Positions 9,305-15,242 of a stretch of 64,000 nt of DNA are shown one piece after another. How positions within the stretch are numbered: the stretch's first letter is position 1; each line of letters begins with the position of its first letter. The notes under the pieces are model-generated. The model did not search any database, had not been told where the DNA came from, and saw nothing but the letters and a program-made list of their open reading frames with translations. Source of the DNA: an uncultured Schaedlerella sp. (GTDB taxonomy: Bacteria > Bacillota > Clostridia > Lachnospirales > Lachnospiraceae); NCBI GenBank assembly GCA_934435195.1, contig CAKSAJ010000004.1, positions 62,001-126,000 of the forward strand, read 5' to 3'. A program made the translations under genes and the position numbers.

Positions 9305-9333
9305 ATTCTACCATGTTTTATTTTATTTGTCAA
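9305..9333 (-). promoter_or_regulatory. xdh operon promoter
   Basis: On the minus strand TTGACA (9333-9328) and TAGAAT (9310-9305) with a 17-bp spacer, about 80 bp before the TTG start of the FAD subunit. Confidence 0.85.
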
Positions 9334-9398
9334 AATGCGACATCGTAGATTTTTCGTTCCTTTTATAATTTATTCTAATTTATATTTATTAATTCTAT

Positions 9399-11501
9399 TT
9401 ATATATCTTCATTATTCTTCTTTAATTCTTTGTTTACCGGAGAATCGCTTATCATCTTTCTCGCAGCTCTGTCGTATGCCAGTTGATACAGCATTTCCTG
9501 GGAATTAAATGCTTCTCCTACACATTTTTTCAATGTATAGCTTCCCTCATTATCCTCTATTCTTGCTTTTTTATTGTCTTTTAACATCAATTCAAATATT
9601 TCTCGAATCTGTTTTTTTATCTTCTCCGAATAAATCGGTGCGGCAACTTCTACACGTTTTACTGTGTTTCTCGTCATAAAATCTGCTGAGCCAATATAAT
9701 ATTTTGTTCTCTCACCACAACCAAAAATGTAGATTCTTGAATGCTCCAAAAATCTTCCAACGATACTTGTAATCTGGATATTATCTGTTTCACCTTTGAT
9801 TCCCGGAACGAGACAACAAATCCCTCTCACAATCATTTCGATTTGAACACCTGCTTTTGAAGCATCGTTCAATTTTTCCATAATGCGCTTATCTGTCAGG
9901 GAATTTAATTTTAGTCCAATGTATGCATCCTCCCCATTTTTCTTGTGCTCAATCTCCTCATCGATCATTCTTATAATTTTAGATTGAAGACATTTCGGTG
10001 CAACAAGCAAATGTTCTGTTTCCTGCATCACCTCTCCTTTTGTCAATGCCTGAAATACTCGTGCAGCTTCCATTCCAATCTGTTCATTTGCAGTCATAAG
10101 TGAAAGATCTGTATATAAGCGTGCTGTCTTTTCATTATAATTTCCAGTTCCGATCTGCGTAATATACTCAATTCCATCCGTTCCTTTTCTCGTAATCAGA
10201 CATAATTTAGAATGAACCTTATATTTTTCCAAACCATAAATGATCTGACATCCTGATTCTTCCAGCATACGTGACCAGCGAATATTATTTTCCTCATCAA
10301 ACCGTGCTCGCAGTTCCACAAGAACGACTACTTCTTTTCCATTTTCAGCTGCTTCGCAGAGTGCCTCAATAACCTTACTCTGTTTTGCAAGACGATACAA
10401 TGTCATTTTAATAGAAATAACATTATCATCTTCCGCTGCTTCCGACAACATTTTCAAAAATGGACGGATAGATTCATATGGGTACGACAATAGTTTATCT
10501 TCCTCGCTAATCTGATTCAATATACTAATTCCATCGCGAAAATCCGGGCTCTTTTGCGGCACTCTTCTCTCATAGAAAAGTTCACTGTTTTTTCTAAGCA
10601 GATCCTGAATCTGAAAAACAAATGACAAGTCCAAAGGAGCTTCACTCTTAAACACCTTGTCCGGTGTCATTTCCAAATATCTGCAAAGTGCCTCTATCAC
10701 CGCCTTATCCATCTCTCTGGACATATCCAGTCTTACCGGTGACAGTTTCTTTCTCTGTTTCATCAAATCCGCCATAAATTCACGGTAATCTAAGTCTTCA
10801 TCATACACCGCATCTGCATCAATATCCGCATTTCTTACGACTCTGATCAATGATTTTCCCTTTACTTTATACCCTTTGAACACGCTTCCGATATAATGAA
10901 GGATTAAATCTTCTAACAGCATATATCTTCCTTTTCCACCAGGAAGTTCAATTAATCGAGATAACATCGTATTGCTGCACGGTATAATTCCAATTCTCTC
11001 TTTTTTGCTTCTTGTCTCCAAAACAACAACCGCATAAATCTCTTCATTTTTCAAAAATGGAAATGGTTGTCTTTTTGCAACAATAGTTGGGGATGTCAGC
11101 GGCATAATTTCATGATTAAAATATCTTTCCAGATACTTTTTTTCATCTGCTTTTGCCGATGCAAAATCTATCAGCTTTACACCGTATCCTTCCAGTTTTT
11201 TCATCAGTTCCGCATACGCTCTGTCTTTCCTCAGATTTAAACGCTTTACGTCTTTTATAATTTCTTGAATCTGTTCCTGTGCTGTCATATTTGTTTTATT
11301 TTCTCGGATTGTTGTATTGAGTAACATCTGATCCATCAACGAGCCAACTCTAACACGGAAAAATTCATCCAGATTGCTTTGATAGATGGATACAAATGTC
11401 ATTCTTTCACACAATGGCACTTCCTGATTTTCCGCTTCCTCTAATACTCTTTCATTAAATTTCAACCACGACAACTCACGATTCATATAAATATTCTTCA
11501 T
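9399..11501 (-). CDS. ppk1: Polyphosphate kinase 1
   Basis: A 700-residue RNA-degradosome-type polyphosphate kinase that reversibly transfers the ATP gamma-phosphate to polyphosphate. It starts MKNIYMNRELSWLKFNERVL, the canonical N-terminal domain. The two phospholipase-D-like catalytic domains follow; KVHSKLCLITRK near residue 435 carries the autophosphorylated His, with the second His motif at LEHSRIYIFGCG near residue 590. An upstream in-frame ATG at 11525 is rejected because GAGGAGAAAAGCAAAT places the ribosome binding site before ATG 11501. Monocistronic; the gene ends 66 bp upstream of the xdh promoter. Confidence 0.95.
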   Translation of the reverse strand: MKNIYMNRELSWLKFNERVLEEAENQEVPLCERMTFVSIYQSNLDEFFRVRVGSLMDQMLLNTTIRENKTNMTAQEQIQEIIKDVKRLNLRKDRAYAELMKKLEGYGVKLIDFASAKADEKKYLERYFNHEIMPLTSPTIVAKRQPFPFLKNEEIYAVVVLETRSKKERIGIIPCSNTMLSRLIELPGGKGRYMLLEDLILHYIGSVFKGYKVKGKSLIRVVRNADIDADAVYDEDLDYREFMADLMKQRKKLSPVRLDMSREMDKAVIEALCRYLEMTPDKVFKSEAPLDLSFVFQIQDLLRKNSELFYERRVPQKSPDFRDGISILNQISEEDKLLSYPYESIRPFLKMLSEAAEDDNVISIKMTLYRLAKQSKVIEALCEAAENGKEVVVLVELRARFDEENNIRWSRMLEESGCQIIYGLEKYKVHSKLCLITRKGTDGIEYITQIGTGNYNEKTARLYTDLSLMTANEQIGMEAARVFQALTKGEVMQETEHLLVAPKCLQSKIIRMIDEEIEHKKNGEDAYIGLKLNSLTDKRIMEKLNDASKAGVQIEMIVRGICCLVPGIKGETDNIQITSIVGRFLEHSRIYIFGCGERTKYYIGSADFMTRNTVKRVEVAAPIYSEKIKKQIREIFELMLKDNKKARIEDNEGSYTLKKCVGEAFNSQEMLYQLAYDRAARKMISDSPVNKELKKNNEDI

Positions 11502-11685
11502 ATTTGCTTTTCTCCTCGTTCTCATTTATCTGTTTGATAAAGGTGACGTATTTCCATTCACCCTTTTATGGCATTATCTATCATATTCTCCCACCAAATA
11601 AAAATTATTATCCCTATGTTAAATCTGTGTAAAATCGTTATTTTTAACTCAATTGTTTAATTTAAAAAATTTTCTAATTTTCTTG

Positions 11686-11714
11686 TTGACAAACCTTATC
11701 TTACTTGCTATACT
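11686..11714 (+). promoter_or_regulatory. tRNA-Trp promoter
   Basis: TTGACA (11686-11691), 17 bp, TATACT (11709-11714). The match is close to consensus and sits 32 bp before the tRNA 5' end. Confidence 0.9.
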
Positions 11715-11746
11715 AAGCAAGTGCTCAAGTGAGCCGAACAAAATAT

Positions 11747-11817
11747 AGGGGATTGGTCAAATGGTATGATAGGGGTCTCCAAAACCTTTGGTGGGAGTTC
11801 GATTCTCTCATCCCCTG
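11747..11817 (+). tRNA. tRNA-Trp (CCA anticodon)
   Basis: The cloverleaf folds fully: acceptor AGGGGAT/ATCCCCT, D-stem GTCA/TGAT, anticodon stem GGGGT/ACCTT around loop CTCCAAA (anticodon CCA), and T-stem GGGAG/CTCTC with loop TTCGATT. The discriminator base is G and the CCA tail is not encoded. It has its own promoter and terminator, and it borders a small accessory region, as tRNA genes often do. Confidence 0.96.
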
Positions 11818-11824
11818 CTAGTAA

Positions 11825-11876
11825 AAAAGAGCTAGAAACCGCGTATTTGCTTGGTTTCTGGCTCTTTTGTTTTTTG
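11825..11876 (+). terminator. tRNA-Trp terminator
   Basis: AAAAGAGC-TAGAAACC (11825-11840) pairs with GGTTTCTGGCTCTTTT (11853-11868) and is followed by GTTTTTTG. Confidence 0.9.
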
Positions 11877-11910
11877 TCTGAATAATTTTCTAATTGCTTA
11901 TTTGTGCTCT

Positions 11911-11956
11911 TAAATGGCATTAAATGGCATCTAAAGTGTCTTGCAAGTGTCTTGCA
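11911..11956. repeat. Tandem repeats resembling integrase arm sites
   Basis: An exact 10-bp tandem pair (TAAATGGCAT at 11911 and 11921) is followed after 4 bp by an exact 11-bp tandem pair (AGTGTCTTGCA at 11935 and 11946). Paired short direct repeats just 3' of a tRNA gene are typical of arm-type binding sites of tyrosine integrases. No integrase gene is present here, so this would be a remnant attachment region. That reading is inference. Confidence 0.5.
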
Positions 11957-12022
11957 AAATATATTTTTTCTTTCGTGTTTGCATTTCGAAAAAAATTCCA
12001 TATTGAATATGAAAAAATATGA
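11947..12022 (+). repeat. Imperfect 76-bp direct repeat, copy 1
   Basis: Closely similar to 13060-13134, with shared words GTGTCTT, TTGCATTTC and CCATATTGAATAT in the same order and spacing. This copy ends just before the mini-regulator gene at 12037, so it probably supplies its promoter region. Confidence 0.8.
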
Positions 12023-12036
12023 AATGAGGGATTAAC

Positions 12037-12204
12037 ATGAAAAAGGAACAAATATCTCAATATGCTCTTCTCAAATGTGGAATAGACAATAAGACATTAG
12101 ATTCTCTCAAAAAGAACAAGAATATCACTCTGTTGACTCTCGAAAAATTATGTATCATTTTAGATTGCACGCCGAATGATATTGTCCGGTTCACCTCAAA
12201 TTAA
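12037..12204 (+). CDS. Mini Cro/C1-type helix-turn-helix protein
   Basis: A 55-residue protein, MKKEQISQYALLKCGIDNKT onward, ending in IILDCTPNDIVRF. That ending (L-C-x-I-L-D-C-x-x-x-D-I) is the hallmark of the small XRE/HTH_26 regulators found on mobile elements in Firmicutes. It consists of little more than the five-helix DNA-binding domain. A GAGGGATTAAC ribosome binding site precedes ATG 12037. Its targets are unknown; it may regulate its own promoter in the direct repeat before it or the neighbouring toxin-antitoxin genes. Confidence 0.78.
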   Translation: MKKEQISQYALLKCGIDNKTLDSLKKNKNITLLTLEKLCIILDCTPNDIVRFTSN

Positions 12205-12282
12205 AACGATTTATAAAACCCAAAAGAATATATTATCTAAAGAGAAACATAACAAATTAACAATCTTATATTATTAAGTATG

Positions 12283-12314
12283 AAAAAGGGAATGGTGTTT
12301 TCCTTTTTTTATTT
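12283..12314 (+). terminator. Terminator after the mini-regulator
   Basis: AAAAAGGGAA (12283-12292) pairs with TTTCCTTTTT (12299-12308), loop TGGTGT, followed by TTATTT. Confidence 0.6.
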
Positions 12315-12332
12315 GCTTAAAATTTCCGGAAG

Positions 12333-12375
12333 TTTCGTGCAATGCATTGATATTTTCGTGCAAAAAGCATATAAT
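12333..12375 (+). promoter_or_regulatory. relB promoter with paired operator words
   Basis: TTGATA (12347-12352), 17 bp, TATAAT (12370-12375). The 10-bp word TTTCGTGCAA occurs twice (12333-12342 and 12354-12363), 21 bp apart, on both sides of the -35 box. Two helical turns of spacing fits cooperative binding by a ribbon-helix-helix antitoxin; that role is inferred. Confidence 0.7.
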
Positions 12376-12404
12376 ATAATTGTTAAGAGAAAGGACGTGA
12401 TAAT

Positions 12405-12686
12405 ATGGCAAAATCAAATACAAGTAACATTAGTATTCGAATGGACAGCAATCTTAAAGCTGCTGCTGAAGCACTGTATGAAGAACTTGGTATGAATCTC
12501 AGCACTGCTTTCAATATTTTTGTTAGACAATCATTACGAGAACGAGGAATTCCTTTTAAGATTACAGAAGGAACCCCAAATAAGGAAACAGTCTCTGCTA
12601 TGCTAGAGGCAGAAAGGATTGCAAAAGACCCATCGGTCAAAGGATATCATGATGTAGATGAGTTCTTTACAAATCTTGATAAATGA
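12405..12686 (+). CDS. relB: RelB/DinJ family antitoxin
   Basis: A 93-residue antitoxin. The N-terminal ribbon-helix-helix DNA-binding part is NISIRMDSNLKAAAEALYEE followed by LGMNLSTAFNIFV, the RelB/DinJ signature. The C-terminal half would wrap a YafQ/RelE-fold toxin. It ends in an ATGA overlap with the downstream toxin frame, the standard coupling of type II modules. The promoter has duplicated words suited to autorepression. Because the toxin frame is interrupted, this antitoxin may now act only as a repressor or as an anti-toxin against related modules. Confidence 0.92.
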   Translation: MAKSNTSNISIRMDSNLKAAAEALYEELGMNLSTAFNIFVRQSLRERGIPFKITEGTPNKETVSAMLEAERIAKDPSVKGYHDVDEFFTNLDK

Positions 12687-12967
12687 CCAAATTTGAAATT
12701 AAAAACACAACTCAGTTTAAGAAAGATTATAAACTTGCAAAGAAACGTGGTTTAAATCTTTCATTACTCAAAGATATCGTTACGAAACTTGCTAATGGAG
12801 AAACATTAGAACCTAGACATAAAGACCATGCTCTGACCGGTAATTGGACAGGTCACAGAGAATGTCATATTCAACCGGATTAGCTCCTTATATATCGTTA
12901 TGAAGATGATGTGTTGGTTCTTACATTAGCTCGTACCAGTACTCATAGTGATTTGTTCAGTTTATAA
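12683..12967 (+). pseudogene. yafQ: YafQ-family mRNA interferase toxin, broken by an in-frame TAG
   Basis: The first 66 codons read as a YafQ toxin: MTKFEIKNTTQFKKDYKLAK then KDHALTGNW and CHIQPD. The next codon is TAG (12881-12883). The same frame then continues without shift as LLIYRYEDDVLVLTLARTST HSDLF to TAA at 12967, completing a normal 94-codon YafQ. The family has Trp right after the catalytic Asp (D67-W68 in E. coli YafQ), so a single TGG-to-TAG change explains the break. H49, H62 and D66 lie before the stop, and the later catalytic His (H88) and F92 lie after it. The 66-residue product should be inactive. Confidence 0.85.
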
Positions 12968-13059
12968 TTTTAACTAATATAGATAAATGTATAATTACTG
13001 ACAAATTATCGGAATTTATAAAGACTTTTGATATGGATTTATATTTTGGAAAAGCAAAT

Positions 13060-13134
13060 GTGTCTTACAAATATAATTTTATCTTGCGTATTTGCATTTC
13101 AAAAAAATCCATATTGAATATTAAAAAAATATGA
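13060..13134 (+). repeat. Imperfect 75-bp direct repeat, copy 2
   Basis: Partner of 11947-12022. It lies just before the DUF4825 gene, so both copies sit at the 5' side of a small gene. The two copies bracket the regulator and toxin-antitoxin cassette. Confidence 0.8.
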
Positions 13135-13175
13135 TATCATATGAATAACAAATCGAATTTTGGTGGAGATTGCTT

Positions 13176-13556
13176 ATGAAGGAAAAATTAATTGCAATTA
13201 TTCTAATTGTATTATCAATAACATCCGTTCCTTCGTGTGGAAGAAAAAAAGAAATGTACGAGGTTCCTGATTTATCACAGTACAAGACAGATTATGTAGG
13301 AGATTCTTCGAATGTTATAAAAATTGTAAGCGGTCAAGATTATCCAGAAGGATACGCATATGACAGTATAGAGATACAGTCGGAAGGTGAGCCTTATGGA
13401 TTAACAGTTTTTCTAAAAGTTGAGCCGTCTGCCTCTAAGCTCGAAGATGAATTGCAGGTTAATGCAGATATAACATTTGATTTGATTGGTAATTTGGAAA
13501 CACTTGATTATAAAATAGCAGATAGCAAAGAAATTATTGCATCGTATGAACGGTAG
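13176..13556 (+). CDS. DUF4825-like lipoprotein
   Basis: A 126-residue protein with a lipoprotein signal peptide (MKEKLIAIILIVLSITSVPS then Cys22). The mature part YKTDYVGDSSNV...EPYGLTVFL matches the DUF4825 pattern (Y-x-T-x-Y-V-G-D and E-P-Y-G-L-T). DUF4825 domains occur as secreted proteins and on BlaR1/M56-type sensors; the molecular role is unknown. ATG 13176 is preferred over TTG 13170 because GGTGGAG lies 7 nt before it. It is followed by DUF6054 and may be co-transcribed with it. Confidence 0.75.
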   Translation: MKEKLIAIILIVLSITSVPSCGRKKEMYEVPDLSQYKTDYVGDSSNVIKIVSGQDYPEGYAYDSIEIQSEGEPYGLTVFLKVEPSASKLEDELQVNADITFDLIGNLETLDYKIADSKEIIASYER

Positions 13557-13591
13557 TGCAGGATTTTCAGATAATTGAGGAGTGTTTGTGT

Positions 13592-13924
13592 ATGGCAAAA
13601 ATAGAAAGAAGTATAAATGAAGATTTTGATCAGTTACTTTCCAAAATCGAAAATGGGATATTAAATGGCAGTATGTCAGCAACACTAGAAGATGCCAGTG
13701 ACTTTCGAAGCGGAACTGCGCGTTGCAGTGTTCGTGTTTTTGAACGTTACAGCTATGCTGGAGGAAACAGAGTAAGTCTTAATATTACACTTTTCCAAAA
13801 CGACAAAGATCCGGTTCAACTTTCCGCAATTACAGCAGGAGGAAGCCAGGCTGTATTTTTCAAAATCAATACATTAGGGGAAGAAGCTTTTCTTGACAAG
13901 TTGATTGAATTGCTGGATGCATAA
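13592..13924 (+). CDS. DUF6054 family protein
   Basis: A 110-residue small soluble protein, MAKIERSINEDFDQLLSKIE onward, with SATLEDASDF, CSVRVFERYSYAGGNRVS and SAITAGGSQAVFFKINT. These conserved blocks match the DUF6054 family of Clostridia. No function is known. An earlier in-frame GTG at 13556 exists, but TTGAGGAG lies at the right distance from ATG 13592. It is 35 bp downstream of the DUF4825 gene and convergent with the Rpn gene. Confidence 0.8.
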   Translation: MAKIERSINEDFDQLLSKIENGILNGSMSATLEDASDFRSGTARCSVRVFERYSYAGGNRVSLNITLFQNDKDPVQLSAITAGGSQAVFFKINTLGEEAFLDKLIELLDA

Positions 13925-14000
13925 CTTTCTTTTACATAGAAAGAAGCCATGTAGTGAATTAAAGAAAAACTGAATCGTCTCTTAGAAGTTTCCAAACTAG

Positions 14001-14038
14001 AAGAAGCTGCTCACTAATTTCTTAGTTTGCAGCTTCGT
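14001..14038 (-). terminator. Dispersed terminator-like repeat, copy 1
   Basis: GAAGCTGC/GCAGCTTC outer stem and ACTAA/TTAG(T) inner stem around TTTC. It lies just after the Rpn gene stop. The minus-strand end is CTTCTTCTAG rather than a pure U run. Copies 2 and 3 are at 15191 and 30745. Confidence 0.75.
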
Positions 14039-14050
14039 TTAACATTCAAA

Positions 14051-14998
14051 CTATTTCATTTCACACTCACCGATAAGATTCTGTATAACTGTAACGGATT
14101 CTTCTAATTCTTCTGCTATCTCATCTATCGATTTTCCTTTGGAAAGTTTTCTTTGGATTTGTTGCTTTAGCAGTTCCTCCATTCCAGCTATTCTGCCTTC
14201 CTCGATTCCAGCCTCTCGGCCAGCCTCAAATTCAGCCTTCCTCAGCTTTTTCTCTTCTTCATCCTTATTATATTCGAATATACTCATGCTAATCACCTCA
14301 GCTCGATTTTGGATTAGAAATTCCGCTAATATTCCTTCTTTTATACATTCTTCAACAGCACATTCTACTGCTTCTTCCAATGACAGCTCTCCTAAAGAAG
14401 TATATTTACGGACTTTCGCTACATACTGAGCATATTCCTTCAAGGTTTGACAGTGTTCCATCAGTTCCTGATTATGACCTTCATTAACATTCAGCACGGT
14501 TACTCGCAATTCCAGATCTGGGTCATCTGTCTGGCATTCATACGCTGATGAAAGTCTGAATTCACTGACATCTTCAATCTCTTTCGTCCCATTATAGAAC
14601 ACAACAAATTTGGGTGCCGGAATCTTCTGTAGCACTGACGAATACAAAGACTTCTGAACAACCAGTTTCTGATATTCATTGGAGATATAAAACAAGTCTC
14701 TTAACGGCATGTTTGGGTTATATGTGGACTGATGTTCATAAAGATATAAATTCATATCCAATATAAATGCCAAGTCATTTTTCATTCCCATATAAATCGC
14801 ATTTTCCATTGTTACTACCTGTAATGCATCTGCATCGGTATAATTCTTGTGGTTCATTGCGTTGTAGAGCGACAACAGATTTTCCTTGTTTTCAAACAGC
14901 ATACGGAAAATGGTATCTTTGTACTTTTTTGTTGCTTTTACCATCCGATTCCGTACAGAATACTTTCTGCTTCTCTGTGCATTCTTTCGTTTTGACAT
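14051..14998 (-). CDS. Rpn family (PD-(D/E)XK) nuclease/putative transposase
   Basis: A 315-residue protein of the recombination-promoting nuclease/PD-(D/E)XK transposase group. It has DTIFRMLFENKENLLSLYNA near the N-terminus, FILDMNLYLYEHQST near residue 80 (the conserved nuclease core) and YISNEYQKLV. The C-terminal tail AGREAGIEEGRIAGMEELL is the low-complexity coiled segment seen in this family. Rpn proteins cleave DNA and have been linked to recA-independent recombination and to phage defence. ATG 14998 is chosen over GTG 15004 by spacing from AAGGAGG. That ribosome binding site lies in a hairpin (15009-15026). Terminator-like repeats sit on both sides. Confidence 0.85.
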   Translation of the reverse strand: MSKRKNAQRSRKYSVRNRMVKATKKYKDTIFRMLFENKENLLSLYNAMNHKNYTDADALQVVTMENAIYMGMKNDLAFILDMNLYLYEHQSTYNPNMPLRDLFYISNEYQKLVVQKSLYSSVLQKIPAPKFVVFYNGTKEIEDVSEFRLSSAYECQTDDPDLELRVTVLNVNEGHNQELMEHCQTLKEYAQYVAKVRKYTSLGELSLEEAVECAVEECIKEGILAEFLIQNRAEVISMSIFEYNKDEEEKKLRKAEFEAGREAGIEEGRIAGMEELLKQQIQRKLSKGKSIDEIAEELEESVTVIQNLIGECEMK

Positions 14999-15008
14999 CT
15001 TCACTTTT

Positions 15009-15026
15009 CCTCCTTTTTGCAGGAGG
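15009..15026 (-). promoter_or_regulatory. Hairpin hiding the Rpn ribosome binding site
   Basis: On the minus strand CCTCCT pairs with AGGAGG, the Shine-Dalgarno of the Rpn gene, around a 6-nt loop. The stem is 6 bp and GC-rich, so translation should be repressed unless it opens. Confidence 0.7.
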
Positions 15027-15155
15027 TCATCTACTTTTTCCAGCTGCCTCCTGCTTTACATAACTATTGGTATCTAAAGCATAGACTTCTGAAATGAAAT
15101 TAGAAAATAGATGGTGAATCGTCACCTTAGATTCATAAGAAATATGCTTTGTGTT

Positions 15156-15185
15156 AGTATAACATATGCTATTCATAAAAGACAA
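15156..15185 (-). promoter_or_regulatory. Rpn gene promoter
   Basis: On the minus strand TTGTCT (15185-15180), 18 bp, and extended -10 TGTTATACT (TATACT at 15161-15156). The -35 box borders copy 2 of the terminator-like repeat. Confidence 0.65.
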
Positions 15186-15190
15186 CTAAA

Positions 15191-15228
15191 AAGAAGCTGC
15201 TCACTAATTTCTTAGTTCGCAGCTTCTT
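15191..15228 (-). terminator. Dispersed terminator-like repeat, copy 2
   Basis: The same repeat as at 14001 and 30745, 15 bp after the end of the last pilin gene. Read on the minus strand it is a stem-loop ending GCAGCTTCTTTTTAG, a good intrinsic terminator for the pilus operon. Confidence 0.85.
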
Positions 15229-15242
15229 CAATACACCGAACT

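Noticed and set aside
11708..12001. A 97-codon minus-strand frame covering the tRNA-Trp gene and its 3' flank
   Set aside because: It runs antisense through a complete tRNA, its terminator and tandem repeats, and resembles only other spurious frames over tRNA genes.
11747..12883. Possible suppression of the YafQ TAG codon by the nearby tRNA-Trp
   Set aside because: The tRNA anticodon is CCA and cannot read UAG; the nearness is coincidence.
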